NCBI RefSeq assembly: GCF_009933135.1
Contig: NZ_MAEH01000012.1
Span: 1-64,000 of the forward strand
Direction: 5' to 3'
DNA: 64,000 bases
From: Candidatus Enterococcus leclercqii
GTDB lineage: Bacteria; Bacillota; Bacilli; Lactobacillales; Enterococcaceae
Made by a program: the position numbers and the translations under genes. Shown here in pieces: positions 9,043 through 18,381 of this stretch. Every line of letters begins with the position of its first letter. Position 1 is the first letter of the stretch. The notes beneath the pieces were generated by a model, which saw nothing but the letters and a program-made list of their open reading frames with translations, was not told where the DNA came from and ran no database searches.

Positions 9043-11190
9043 CTATTTAGTCAAGATGATTTCAGTGGTCAACAGGTCGCGACTATTGCCGCCCACCATT
9101 ACCGTAAATCTGCCGGGGTCACTGGTCTTTTGTTGATTACTATGAACGTATTGCAGCAATTCATCTTTAATAACAAATTCTGCCTGGCGACTTTCACCGG
9201 CTGGAACCGCCAACTTTTGAAATCCTTTCAGCTCTTTCACTGGTCGAACGACTTCGCCTACCAGATCTCGGAGATACAGTTGGACGGTTTCAATTCCGTC
9301 TACGTCAGAGTCATTGTGAACCGTGACTGTAACCTGAATCGACTCATCTACAGTCATGGTTTTATGATCCACCGTTAACTCCGAGTAGACAAAGTGACTG
9401 TAACTCAATCCGAAACCAAAAGGATATTTCGCGTAATTACTGCCGTCTAAATATTTGGAAACATATTTTTCCTCTGGTGCCGATTCATAAGGGCGTCCGG
9501 TATTGTCCGGATTGTAATAAACGGGCACCTGACCTACAGATTCCGGGAATGACATGGATAAACGACCAGTGGGATTTACGCTACCTTCTAAAACATTTCG
9601 CAGGGCATTTCCGGCTTCTGTACCGGGAAACCAAGCTTCTACAATCCCTTTAGCCGCATCCAGCTCACGTAAATCCAGAGGTCTTCCGTTATACAAGGTC
9701 ACGATTACATTGCTATTGACAGCAATTATTGCTCGGAACAAGTCCAACTGCGCTTGAGGCAGCCGGATATCTGTTACGCTGGCTGCTTCTCCGCTCATCC
9801 AGTCGCTTTCCCCCAAAGCAACAATCACCTTATCCGCTTTTTTTGCCAACGAAACAGCTTCTGTGATGGCTTTTTCGGAAGGATCAAAATAGTCGAACAA
9901 CGCGGTGCCTAACAGCACATTTTTCCGACCTGCAAAAGCTTCTGCCAATGAAACAGCTTCATCTTTTTTCCCTTGCCAGGACCAAGCGCCCAATACATCT
10001 TTGGAGTAAACGCCAGGGCCTACCAAAGCAATTTTTTCATTTGGTTGTAACGGCAGTACATTGTCATTTTTCAATAGAACGATTGCTTTTTCAGCAATCT
10101 CGCGGGCCGCCTGTCGATGTTCTTCACAAAGAATAACGGTGGCTTCGGCTGTTTCATCGGCCCCTCGATAGGGATTTTCAAAGAGACCCAGATCATTTTT
10201 AAGCTCTAAAATTCGCAGCGCCGCTTCATCGATTAACGCTGCATCAATGCGCCCCTCATCAATCAATTCTTCCAAATAGCGACTGTAACAAGAGGTCATC
10301 ATCTCGATATCAACACCGGCTGTGATAGCTAATGCGGCTGCTTCTTTTTCATTTTCAGCTACCCCATGAGGAATCAGCTCCTGGATTGCCCCCCAATCGG
10401 AAATTACCACACCGTTAAAGCCAAAATCGTCTCGCAAAACGTTACGGAACAACCATTTATTTCCAGTCGCGGGAATGCCATCTACGGTATTAAAGGAAGT
10501 CATTACCAATTTTGCTCCCGCCGCCAGTGCCGCTTGATAGCCTGGCAGATACATTTCTCGCAACTGACGTTCAGACATGTTGACGGTATTGTAATCCCGT
10601 CCGCCAATCGCTCCGCCGTATGCTGCAAAATGCTTCACACACGCGGCAACTCGCTGAAAATCATGGGTCAAGTCTGCTCCTTGATACCCTTTGACAAAAG
10701 CTTCAGCAAAGCGACTATTCAAAAATGGATCTTCCCCTGTTGATTCCATCACTCGGCCCCAGCGAGGATCACGCACCAAATCCACCATTGGCGAAAAAGT
10801 CACATGTAATCCCGATACCGCTGCTTCTTTGGCTGAGATTCGCGCCATTTCTTCTGCTGCCTTTAAATCCCAAGTTGCTCCCAGCGCCAACGGAATTGGA
10901 AAAATCGTACGGAAGCCGTGAATAATATCTGCCATGAGCAGCGTTGGGATATGCAGACGATTGTTAGCCATGTAGGCTTTTTGAACGCGGATTGCTTCTT
11001 TAGCACCAGAGATACCCAATGTTGAGCCGGCATTGTTGATATTTTCTTCTGATAATCCCAGATCACTCATGGGTCCCGTCTTCTCTTCTGCTTTTTCAGA
11101 ATAGAACGCTGCCATCAGCTGCAAAAGCTGATCGATTTTTTCTTGTCGTGTCATTTGTGACAAAAGTTCATTTAATTGTGTCTTTTCCAT
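9043..11190 (-). CDS. GH3 beta-glucosidase, probably acting on sophorose-type glucosides
   Basis: A protein of 715 residues with no signal peptide. An N-terminal TIM barrel carries FSPMVDLVRDPRWGRVMESTGEDP, KHFAAYG and VVISDWG with nucleophile Asp265. A GH3 C-terminal alpha/beta sandwich (about residues 360-560) and a fibronectin-III-like domain (about 610-715, GIETVQLYLRDLV) follow. The layout is that of bacterial BglX-like enzymes. It is 7 bp from the GH94 gene and probably hydrolyses the short glucosides left by the phosphorylase, as its Listeria counterpart does. Confidence 0.88.
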   Translation of the reverse strand: MEKTQLNELLSQMTRQEKIDQLLQLMAAFYSEKAEEKTGPMSDLGLSEENINNAGSTLGISGAKEAIRVQKAYMANNRLHIPTLLMADIIHGFRTIFPIPLALGATWDLKAAEEMARISAKEAAVSGLHVTFSPMVDLVRDPRWGRVMESTGEDPFLNSRFAEAFVKGYQGADLTHDFQRVAACVKHFAAYGGAIGGRDYNTVNMSERQLREMYLPGYQAALAAGAKLVMTSFNTVDGIPATGNKWLFRNVLRDDFGFNGVVISDWGAIQELIPHGVAENEKEAAALAITAGVDIEMMTSCYSRYLEELIDEGRIDAALIDEAALRILELKNDLGLFENPYRGADETAEATVILCEEHRQAAREIAEKAIVLLKNDNVLPLQPNEKIALVGPGVYSKDVLGAWSWQGKKDEAVSLAEAFAGRKNVLLGTALFDYFDPSEKAITEAVSLAKKADKVIVALGESDWMSGEAASVTDIRLPQAQLDLFRAIIAVNSNVIVTLYNGRPLDLRELDAAKGIVEAWFPGTEAGNALRNVLEGSVNPTGRLSMSFPESVGQVPVYYNPDNTGRPYESAPEEKYVSKYLDGSNYAKYPFGFGLSYSHFVYSELTVDHKTMTVDESIQVTVTVHNDSDVDGIETVQLYLRDLVGEVVRPVKELKGFQKLAVPAGESRQAEFVIKDELLQYVHSNQQKTSDPGRFTVMVGGNSRDLLTTEIILTK

Positions 11191-11200
11191 GTTTTTTCAC

Positions 11201-11968
11201 CTATTCATTTAGTTTGACGGTCATTGCTAGCGGAAAGTGATCAGAAGCAAAGCGTCGATCACAGGCATCCGTTAAGACAGCCGTTTTATTTACAGTAAAA
11301 CCTTTGAGATAGAGATAGTCGATTTCCTCAAGCTGGGACCAAGGACGCTGATAGTCAAAATCTTGGAAGGTGCCGTCGGGTCCATAGTGAGACTGCTCAC
11401 TGAGGGTTTTCCCATTATCGAAATGCTGTGCCACCAAATGATGGACATTTTCTTCAGGCAAAGCATTGAAATCTCCTAACAATACCGTGGGTAGCTCAGC
11501 AATCTTCTCTGCTAATTGCTGCAGTATTACCTGCATCCCACTTCGCCGAGCTGCCTCAGAGACATGATCAAGATGCGTATCAATCACTAAAAAGGACCGA
11601 TCGCTGGCAATTTCTTTAAAGATGCCCCACAAACAGATTCGGGGACAACCGGCTTCAGGGTGAATGCTGGGTCGATCAGGCGTATCAGACAACCAGAAAA
11701 AACCGTTATCTTCTAACTGGAACCGCGTTTTTTTGTAGAGAATCGCCAACCCCTCCCCTTGACCATCGCCATCTCTTTCGGCGGCCAAGCAATAATAGTC
11801 AGTCAACGTTTTCAAATCTGCCACTTGATTGGGTCTGACTTCTTGAATCCCTACCAAGTCCCAATTATGATATGTCAGCAGGTCCAATACATAACGACTC
11901 CGGAAGGGCCACTGCCACGTTTCATCAAACTCTGTATCCACACGGACATTATAAGTTGCAATCTGCAT
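11201..11968 (-). CDS. Endonuclease/exonuclease/phosphatase-fold hydrolase
   Basis: A protein of 255 residues. EEP-fold motifs: N-terminal TYNVR, GIQEVRPNQ (metal Glu), DTHLDHVSEAARRSGM, LLGDFNALP and the terminal SDHFPLAMT. No signal peptide. The gene overlaps the CE7 esterase gene by 20 bp, so it is translated as part of the glucan operon. EEP proteins cleave phosphodiester or phosphate ester bonds. One option is removal of phospho-substituents from glucans, but no substrate can be read from sequence. Confidence 0.8.
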   Translation of the reverse strand: MQIATYNVRVDTEFDETWQWPFRSRYVLDLLTYHNWDLVGIQEVRPNQVADLKTLTDYYCLAAERDGDGQGEGLAILYKKTRFQLEDNGFFWLSDTPDRPSIHPEAGCPRICLWGIFKEIASDRSFLVIDTHLDHVSEAARRSGMQVILQQLAEKIAELPTVLLGDFNALPEENVHHLVAQHFDNGKTLSEQSHYGPDGTFQDFDYQRPWSQLEEIDYLYLKGFTVNKTAVLTDACDRRFASDHFPLAMTVKLNE

Positions 11969-12878
11969 CTTTGTTCAACTCCTCTGTCAGCTGTTTCATT
12001 AGTGAAATTTCGCGGGCTAATTGCCGACTTCCGCCACCTTCATGTCCTTTGCCCCAATAGACCGTCAAACTTTTAGGTGCTGCTAAGCGACGATAAGTCA
12101 CCAGAAAGTCTTTCATGGGGCAAGTGGTATCAGCACTAGCAGCAGAAGTAAACACCGGGTTCGCAATTCTTTTTGCGTAATACTTGGTATCAAATACAGC
12201 CAGTGTCGCCAGCACATCTTGTTCATCTTCCGGATGCAACAACAAATAGTCGGCAATCGCCCCATAAGACCCGGTTTTTTCATGGACTCGTCGGGAAATA
12301 TTCGAGTGGCTTGGGACATTTGCCAAGGTTGCGCGAATCTTTTTCCGGCAAATACCATTTAAAAGCAGAGCCAAACCGCCACCTAGAGAGTTACCATGTA
12401 AAAAGATCTGGTCATTGTCTAATTCAGGAATTGCGTCAATAACTGAAAACAAACGCATCTGATCAGCTACCAACCGCCGCATATAGCTGTCCTCAGGCGT
12501 CAGCAGTCCTCGTACCATGGGTGACTCCCCGTTAGTAGTTAAATAAGGAGCTGTATCAAGAGTTTGTCCCCCTTGTCCGCGATTATCGATTACTAAACAG
12601 CCGCAACCAATCTGCGGCCAGTGAGCAAATTCTTCCGCATTTTGAATATGTGTCATATAGCCAAGGATATCCACGACCACTGGTACCTTACCGTGAGTTA
12701 TTTCCGGTAACAGCAGCAAGCCATGGATTTTTTCACCCTGCAGGCTTTTGAAACTGATCGAAAAACATTTGATTTTAGGTTGTGTTATCACTTTTGGGGA
12801 AAGCTCCAGTTCTAGTGGAATGGCAGCCAATTGAGCAGCCGTTTCGTCCCAAAAGCGTTCTTTTTCCAGTTCATTCAT
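11949..12878 (-). CDS. CE7-like acetyl-xylan/cephalosporin-C esterase family protein
   Basis: A protein of 309 residues, alpha/beta hydrolase: VVVDILGYMTH (oxyanion side), LVIDNRGQGGQ (the RGQGG motif typical of CE7), nucleophile elbow HGNSLGGG with Ser164 (CE7 enzymes usually read GxSQGG), an ASADTTCP Asp region and the GHEGGG His. Cytoplasmic. It overlaps its neighbours on both sides (8 bp with DUF624, 20 bp with the EEP gene). Likely deacetylates imported oligosaccharides so that the GH94 and GH3 enzymes can act. Confidence 0.8.
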   Translation of the reverse strand: MNELEKERFWDETAAQLAAIPLELELSPKVITQPKIKCFSISFKSLQGEKIHGLLLLPEITHGKVPVVVDILGYMTHIQNAEEFAHWPQIGCGCLVIDNRGQGGQTLDTAPYLTTNGESPMVRGLLTPEDSYMRRLVADQMRLFSVIDAIPELDNDQIFLHGNSLGGGLALLLNGICRKKIRATLANVPSHSNISRRVHEKTGSYGAIADYLLLHPEDEQDVLATLAVFDTKYYAKRIANPVFTSAASADTTCPMKDFLVTYRRLAAPKSLTVYWGKGHEGGGSRQLAREISLMKQLTEELNKDADCNL

Positions 12879-13470
12879 TTGTTTTATCCACCAATACTTT
12901 ATTGAAAAAAAGCAGCTGTAGCCAAATCGTTACTGCAAAACCAACAATAACGTAAAGCATCAGATTAACTTTGATCAAAACAGCAGCCACCATTACCGGA
13001 AGCGCCAAGAGAATAATCCCATGTGCTGTGCTGGCCAACAAGACATAGGATGATTCCCGAAGTGCGGACTTAAAAGGTAATGGCAACACACTGTAAACGA
13101 CTGTCAACACTGCCAAAAACAAAAGCGTCAACGCAGCTATCACTACAGCCAAAAAACCTAGTGAAGTCGATACTCCCATTAAGAGATAAATAATTCCTGC
13201 CAAAACAGCAGCCATCGATAAAAGTGTTGCTACGAGTATTGTTCCTCGTTTTAAATTAGCAGCTAACAGACGATAGTAATCTCTAAAGACTGAGTTCCCC
13301 TGCTCTTTTAGAAGGCGATCTACACTTTGATACAAGGCAATTAAGGACGGCCCCGTCAACACCAACGTCCAAGCGGTGGTAAGAAATAATAAGTTTAAGA
13401 TGATGAGATTGGCAGCAAAGGTGAATGTCCGGTAGTACCAGCCATCAAAGGAAAATAGTTTTTCGATCAT
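12871..13470 (-). CDS. DUF624 (YesL-like) membrane protein
   Basis: A protein of 199 residues with five or six hydrophobic segments starting near residues 17-40 and a FSFDGWYYRTFTFAANLIILNLLFL-like opening characteristic of DUF624. Proteins of this family accompany LplABC/YesMNOPQ oligosaccharide transporters. Their biochemical role is unknown. Here it lies between the binding lipoprotein and the esterase and overlaps the latter. Confidence 0.85.
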   Translation of the reverse strand: MIEKLFSFDGWYYRTFTFAANLIILNLLFLTTAWTLVLTGPSLIALYQSVDRLLKEQGNSVFRDYYRLLAANLKRGTILVATLLSMAAVLAGIIYLLMGVSTSLGFLAVVIAALTLLFLAVLTVVYSVLPLPFKSALRESSYVLLASTAHGIILLALPVMVAAVLIKVNLMLYVIVGFAVTIWLQLLFFNKVLVDKTNE

Positions 13471-13529
13471 AATAAGTAGAAGAAGGGCAGCGTGCGGAGG
13501 CCACCCTTCTCTTGTCTCCTCTCTGTGAC

Positions 13530-15131
13530 TTATTGGAGTTTTTCGCGGTTTTCAGCCATTTTTTCGGATTTTATCTTCTTGATTTCGTCCCATTTGTTGT
13601 TATCCAAGAACTTCTTAAATTCGTCCAAAGTACTGGTAAAGCTGTTTTCGTCTTTGGCACGGATCATTGAAATCACGCTAGCATTCAACTTGGTTTCAAT
13701 AGCCTCGTTGGAACGAGCTTCTGGGGTTCCTAAATCAGGATTGATGTTTTCAATCACGAAATGTGGTACCAGCTTACCTTTGCCCCATGCTTGCATCTGA
13801 GTCAAAGCAGATTCGGTAGTGACTTTCAACGCGTTGACCCGGTCGTTGTTGAAGTAGTTGAAACGACTGATACCATATTTTTGGTTATAGGCATCATTAT
13901 CCGTTTTTTCCATTTCTTTAACTTCCGGTAGATAATCAATCTTGCCTTCTTTGTTGTATTCGTAAGTTACGCCTTCAACACCGTATTTGGTTAAGATTTG
14001 CCCTGGTTCATCAATCAAATAAGTGAACAGCTCCGTTACTTTGGCTGGATCTTTAGCGTCTTTGGTAATGTAATTGCTCAACCAACCGGAAATCCCCGTT
14101 TGATTCATTGTGGGCTTGCGATCAGAAGTACTTTCTGGACCATCAATAGCAATATATTTCGTGCCAGAATTTTTAGTGAACTCCGTAAAGTTGCCCCCTT
14201 GACCACTCGTACCGGCTACCAAAATTGTTGCGTATTGTCCTTGTTTAACTTTTTCATCATAGGTAGGGCCATCGTCAGTGAAGCTATCGTCAGAGATATT
14301 GCCATCCCGATACACCTGATTCAAAGTTTGCAACCAGTTGACATATTCTTCATCCAAGTTGCGATCATAAAAATTACCATCGGCATCTTCTAAAGGGACA
14401 CCCAAAAAATCTTGCAACTTATCAGTGAAAGGACCCGCACCATCCCCTACGGTAGTAAAGCCCATCGGTGTCAGATCAGGGAATTTCGCTTTGATATCTT
14501 GCATAACTTTCACGAAGTCCGCTGGTTTAGAAACGTCTGGCTTGCCCAGAGCTTCATAAACATCTTCACGGATTACAAAGTTATCATTTACTGGAATATT
14601 GCCACTTTCATAATCTGCAGCAGTGTTGGAGTAGTTTGGGTAGCCATAAGTCTTGCCATTGTCCAGCGAGTACCATTTGAATGTGTCCTCATTGACTGCT
14701 TTCATAAGATAAGGATCATATTTTTTGGCCAGATCATTCAATGAATAAGCCCAACTATCGGCCTTCAAAGCTGCTTGCCCCGTCTTACTGGTGAGGGTTA
14801 CGATATCCGGAAGGTCACCGCCAGATATCATCGCGTTCAGCTTAGAGTCATCACCGGAAATAAATTCGATGTCGATATTAAGATCCTTTTTGATCTGGGC
14901 AGTAGTGACATCTTTGCCAAAAGGCAGTGCCGTCCAATCGGAATTAATGTACCAACGAATCTTTGTTGTTTCTTCTTTCTTGTCCAATTTCCAAGCTGGT
15001 GTATTTTCATCCAACTCGTAACGGTCCTTGATGGAAAAATCCGCGGCTTGATCTTTGTCGCCGCCGTTTCCGCAGGCAGCCAAACCAAGGACTGCTGCTG
15101 CCAACAATGTGCCTGTCAGTAATTTTTTCAT
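13530..15131 (-). CDS. Oligosaccharide-binding lipoprotein, LplA-like ABC substrate-binding protein
   Basis: A protein of 533 residues. Lipoprotein signal peptide with lipobox LAAC (Cys20) followed by GNGGDKDQ. The mature part is an extracellular solute-binding protein of the large LplA/YtcQ class, with TKIRWYIN and a long C-terminal half rich in Asp/Asn/Lys. It works with the two permeases encoded upstream. Its position in a GH94/GH3 locus suggests it binds sophorooligosaccharides, like the equivalent Listeria protein. It is anchored on the outer face of the membrane. Confidence 0.88.
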   Translation of the reverse strand: MKKLLTGTLLAAAVLGLAACGNGGDKDQAADFSIKDRYELDENTPAWKLDKKEETTKIRWYINSDWTALPFGKDVTTAQIKKDLNIDIEFISGDDSKLNAMISGGDLPDIVTLTSKTGQAALKADSWAYSLNDLAKKYDPYLMKAVNEDTFKWYSLDNGKTYGYPNYSNTAADYESGNIPVNDNFVIREDVYEALGKPDVSKPADFVKVMQDIKAKFPDLTPMGFTTVGDGAGPFTDKLQDFLGVPLEDADGNFYDRNLDEEYVNWLQTLNQVYRDGNISDDSFTDDGPTYDEKVKQGQYATILVAGTSGQGGNFTEFTKNSGTKYIAIDGPESTSDRKPTMNQTGISGWLSNYITKDAKDPAKVTELFTYLIDEPGQILTKYGVEGVTYEYNKEGKIDYLPEVKEMEKTDNDAYNQKYGISRFNYFNNDRVNALKVTTESALTQMQAWGKGKLVPHFVIENINPDLGTPEARSNEAIETKLNASVISMIRAKDENSFTSTLDEFKKFLDNNKWDEIKKIKSEKMAENREKLQ

Positions 15132-15177
15132 TTCTTTGACCTCTTTCTTTTTAGTGTTGAAACAGCGCTTTTAGATC

Positions 15178-15212
15178 GCCGGCGCGCTTTCGGCGGTCCT
15201 ACGCCGCAAAAA
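15178..15212 (-). other. GC-rich inverted repeats between permease and binding-protein genes
   Basis: The 87-bp gap between lplC-like and lplA-like genes contains GCGGCG/CGCCG and CGGCG/CGCCG complementary blocks in otherwise AT-rich DNA. Such intercistronic hairpins often stabilise or separate transcripts so that the binding protein is made in excess. This role is inferred. Confidence 0.4.
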
Positions 15213-15218
15213 CCAAAG

Positions 15219-16100
15219 TTATTCTTTCACAGCTCCTGCCATCATACCGCCGATAAAATGCTTTTGCAGCAGCGGATAAATGACAAGTATCGGAACTGTT
15301 GTAATCACGATAGTGGCTAATTGTACCCCACGAGTCGTCGCTTGAACGACCACATCGGTACTCCCACTTTCCGTCATGGTACTCAGATTGGATTGCACGA
15401 TGATCTCGTAAATCTTCATCTGCAATGGGTAAAGGGATTCTTTGGTGATATATAATTTGGTGGTCATAAAGTCGTTCCACTGACCAACACCATTGAATAA
15501 GATGATTGTCGCTAACGCCGGTTTAGTCAAGGGCAAAAAAATCTTGGAAAAAATCGTGAACTCTGAAGCTCCGTCAATTTTTGCCGACTCTTCAAGTGAC
15601 GGCGGAATTTCGCGGAAGAAGTTCATCAAAATCACGGTATCATAATAAGAAAACAACGCCGGAATGATGTAAACCCAAAAGGTGTCTAATAAGCCCAGCG
15701 ATTTAATCAGCAAATACGTAGGAATCATCCCACCACCAAAGTACATGGTAATCACTCCAAGAGTCGTATAAAAACTACGGCCAATCAGATGGGATTTACT
15801 CAATCCATAGGCTACTATTGAACAAAACAAGGTATGTGTCAGTGCACCAATCACAGTCTTTAAGACTGAAATTCCAAACGCTTGGGGAATACTGGCATCC
15901 GAAAAAACTTTTTTGTAGTTTTCAAGCGTAAAGTTCTTTGGCCAGAGGACTAAGCCATTTTGCCCTAAGCCAGAATTGGCAGAAAAAGAAGATACTAAAA
16001 TGTTCCAGATTGGCACGATGATCAGAAGTGAGAATAAGATCAAGATCAGCGTGTTAAAAAAGTAGAACCATTTATTTTCTTGTGAATGTCGTTTGATCAT
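15219..16100 (-). CDS. ABC sugar permease, LplC/MalG-type
   Basis: A protein of 293 residues with six hydrophobic segments. The EAA loop reads SLEESAKIDGASEFTIFSKIFLP (about residues 185-207). It pairs with the LplB-type permease 11 bp upstream. No ATPase gene is present, as is usual for this transporter class, which borrows a general MsmX/MsmK-type ATPase. Confidence 0.92.
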   Translation of the reverse strand: MIKRHSQENKWFYFFNTLILILFSLLIIVPIWNILVSSFSANSGLGQNGLVLWPKNFTLENYKKVFSDASIPQAFGISVLKTVIGALTHTLFCSIVAYGLSKSHLIGRSFYTTLGVITMYFGGGMIPTYLLIKSLGLLDTFWVYIIPALFSYYDTVILMNFFREIPPSLEESAKIDGASEFTIFSKIFLPLTKPALATIILFNGVGQWNDFMTTKLYITKESLYPLQMKIYEIIVQSNLSTMTESGSTDVVVQATTRGVQLATIVITTVPILVIYPLLQKHFIGGMMAGAVKE

Positions 16101-16111
16101 TTCGTCACCTC

Positions 16112-17023
16112 CTATAAAATAACCGATTTACCATTATTTAGATTACGGGTCACTCGGTCAGTAATCACCAGCAAAATGACTGATATCACGGAAATACCTA
16201 AACCAACTGCAGTCGCATAGGAGAAGTCCCCCTGTGCCAGCCCCATGCGATAAACAAATGAATTGATAACTTCAGATTTGCTTTGGTTTTGAGAATTCAT
16301 CAAAACCAATGTTTGATCCAAATTAGAACCTAGTATCCCGCTGACATTTAAGATCAGATTCAGTGAAATAATTGGCGTTAACAATGGCAAGGTGATTTTT
16401 CGGATCTGCATCAGTTTGGTTGCGCCATCGATACGGGCTGCTTCATAAAATGTCGGATCGATACGAGACATCCCAGCTAGATAAAGGATTGTCCCCCAAC
16501 CGACTTCTTTCCACAAATCAGATAAAACAGCAATCCACCAATACTTGTCCGGATCCAAGAGATGATTGACACCCTTATCCATCACACCCAGTGAAATCAT
16601 CACTTGATTTAAAAAACCGTTAGAGGACAGCCAGGAAATCAACATGCCGCCTAATACAATCCACGAAAAGAAATGGGGAATGTAAGAAACAGTCTGAATG
16701 AATTTTTTCAAGCGACCATCCTTCATTTCAAAAATCATGATTGCCAGTACAATCGGGATCATAAAACCCAGCCCCAATTTCAACAAGCTGATGCCCAATG
16801 TGTTTCGAACAGCTTCCCAAAAGAAAGCGTCTTCCATGATGATTTTAAAATTGTCCAATCCTACCCACGGTGCCGAAGTGATGGTATCCACAATCGTATA
16901 ATTCTTAAAAGCGATAATAATTCCGTAGATCGGAATGTAGTTAAACACGATCATAAATGCGACACCCGGTAAAACCATCCAGTGCAGTTGTCGCTGCTTC
17001 CAAATCTCAGATAATTTCTTCAT
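16112..17023 (-). CDS. ABC sugar permease, LplB/MalF-type; first gene of the glucan operon
   Basis: A protein of 303 residues, six hydrophobic segments, with an EAA loop MSRIDPTFYEAARIDGATKLMQ (about residues 185-206). Start ATG after AGGAGAGGAAC. The promoter and a LacI-type operator lie 60-105 bp upstream. All genes from here to 4733 (probably 3801) run leftward with short gaps or overlaps and form one operon. Confidence 0.92.
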   Translation of the reverse strand: MKKLSEIWKQRQLHWMVLPGVAFMIVFNYIPIYGIIIAFKNYTIVDTITSAPWVGLDNFKIIMEDAFFWEAVRNTLGISLLKLGLGFMIPIVLAIMIFEMKDGRLKKFIQTVSYIPHFFSWIVLGGMLISWLSSNGFLNQVMISLGVMDKGVNHLLDPDKYWWIAVLSDLWKEVGWGTILYLAGMSRIDPTFYEAARIDGATKLMQIRKITLPLLTPIISLNLILNVSGILGSNLDQTLVLMNSQNQSKSEVINSFVYRMGLAQGDFSYATAVGLGISVISVILLVITDRVTRNLNNGKSVIL

Positions 17024-17080
17024 ATGCTGTTCCTCTCCTACTGTTCACTTTAATTAGCAGACTCCCTTCAAGCTTTTGGT

Positions 17081-17127
17081 GAAACGTTTCTATAAGCGAG
17101 TATAATTCTCGCCGCCAGAAAATGCAA
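17081..17127 (-). promoter_or_regulatory. Glucan operon promoter with LacI-type operator O1
   Basis: On the minus strand TTGCAT (17122-17127), a 17-bp spacer and TATACT (17099-17104) are followed by the palindrome GAAACGTTTC (17081-17090), which covers about +2 to +12. A repressor bound there would block initiation. Confidence 0.8.
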
Positions 17128-17239
17128 CCCCTTTCAGATAAATTTTTTTTATAAAATGAAAAACCGGCTTAAAAAAGCCTATGTAAAGGTATTTACGATA
17201 GTTAAATTCTGATTTTTTTACTTTTAAATGCAGAAAAAA

Positions 17240-17265
17240 GTACTACCTGTAAGAAAGGGTAGTAC
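17240..17265 (-). terminator. Terminator-like hairpin upstream of the glucan promoter
   Basis: GTACTACC (17240-17247) pairs with GGTAGTAC (17258-17265) and is followed on the minus strand by TTTTTT. It lies between the second operator-like site and the operon promoter, so it would insulate the operon from upstream transcription or act as an attenuator for a second start. Confidence 0.6.
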
Positions 17266-17273
17266 AGCTTTTC

Positions 17274-17303
17274 TATAGAAACGTTTTTATTTAAACGCTT
17301 TCA
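17274..17303. promoter_or_regulatory. Second LacI-type site (O2) and cre-like site upstream of the glucan operon
   Basis: TATAGAAACGTTT (17274-17286, plus strand) repeats, in inverted orientation, the 13 bases of operator O1 (17082-17094). Immediately next to it, 17290-17303 matches the CcpA cre consensus at 13 of 14 positions (second base T instead of G). Confidence 0.6.
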
Positions 17304-17371
17304 CGAAGCCTTTTTAGTTGAGTCTTTCAATCAGCTTTCGCAAATTCAATAAACCAGCCCTCACTTTCGAC

Positions 17372-17428
17372 AAAAACAGGTCCCCTTCTACTGCGTTTAT
17401 TACACAGCTTCAGGGGTCTCCTGTTTTT
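17372..17428 (-). terminator. Imperfect long hairpin, likely terminator of the ttcA-like gene
   Basis: AAAAACAGG (17372-17380) pairs with CCTGTTTTT (17420-17428), with further CCCC/GGGG and CTG/CAG pairs inside. T5 follows on either strand. It lies about 200 bp past the stop of the gene at 17626. The rest of 17304-17625 shows no gene that I can support. Confidence 0.55.
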
Positions 17429-17625
17429 CAATCGCTTAGGCTAATTTCAAATTGTTCTCACTTAAGACGTGAGCAGACAATCAGATTCTGAAAAGACTGC
17501 TACACCAACTTTCGCAGCTTGCGGGTCATTGATCATCCTGTTTCTTAAATAGCAGTTTACTTCTAAGTTAGCGCTGCTTCCTTAGAAAAAAATCATTGCC
17601 GCTAGTGTCACTTTCTTTTCAGTTG

Positions 17626-18381
17626 TTACGGTAAGACTAAACTCTTCTTCCAGAAATCAGCTGCTGTTCCTTGCTCCATCCCCATAATGAACTTTTCCCG
17701 CACATCAGGATAGGTCTCAGCTATTGTAGCAACAAAACGCTTGATTTCTTCTCGTTTAGTCTGTTTGTCCACCGGGCAGGGATTGAAGATTACCGGCAGT
17801 TTTTCTCGGTTTACATAGCGGATGATCTCTTGTTCTTCAATATAAATCAAAGGACGAATCAAGGTCACCCCGGTTTTGCTCAAATAGCTGACCGGTTCAA
17901 AACTATTCAGCTGCCCATGAAATAAGAAATTCATAAAATAGGTTTCCACAGCATCATCTAGGTGATGGCCCAGCGCTACTTTATTGCAGCCCAGTTCTTT
18001 GGCATGGGTATACAGTGTCCCTCTTCGCAATTTGGCGCAAAGGGAACAGGGGGAACGTTCTTCCCGAATTTCAAAGACGACTTTGGCGATATTGGTAGGT
18101 ACAACTTCCAGTTCATAGCCGAGTTTTTCCACAAATTCTTGCATTGGTTGCAGTTCGACGCCGGCAAAGCCCATGTCCAAAGTAATCGGTTGAATCTCAA
18201 AGTCAAACCCCAGACGTTGTTGTCGTCGAATCGTATCCAACAGATACAAGAGTGTGGTGCTATCCTTGCCACCGGACATCCCAATAGCTACTTTATCTTT
18301 CGGTCGAATCATATCGTGCTTCAAGATAGCCCGCCGCATAGGGTTGAAATACCGCTGATTGTCTTTTTTTACAAAACTCAT
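17626..18381 (-). CDS. TtcA-like tRNA 2-thiocytidine / ATP-pyrophosphatase family protein
   Basis: Encodes 251 residues from the ATG at 18379-18381 (GAGGAG 7 nt upstream). PP-loop motif IGMSGGKDSTTLLYLL near residue 33, CSLCAKLRRG as a CxxC pair, ALGHHLDDAVETYFMN, and a late Cys in FNPCPVDKQTKRE. These match the TtcA/TtuA group, which binds an Fe-S cluster and thiolates tRNA. Firmicute members of this group are not all characterised, so the exact tRNA position is uncertain. Confidence 0.82.
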   Translation of the reverse strand: MSFVKKDNQRYFNPMRRAILKHDMIRPKDKVAIGMSGGKDSTTLLYLLDTIRRQQRLGFDFEIQPITLDMGFAGVELQPMQEFVEKLGYELEVVPTNIAKVVFEIREERSPCSLCAKLRRGTLYTHAKELGCNKVALGHHLDDAVETYFMNFLFHGQLNSFEPVSYLSKTGVTLIRPLIYIEEQEIIRYVNREKLPVIFNPCPVDKQTKREEIKRFVATIAETYPDVREKFIMGMEQGTAADFWKKSLVLP

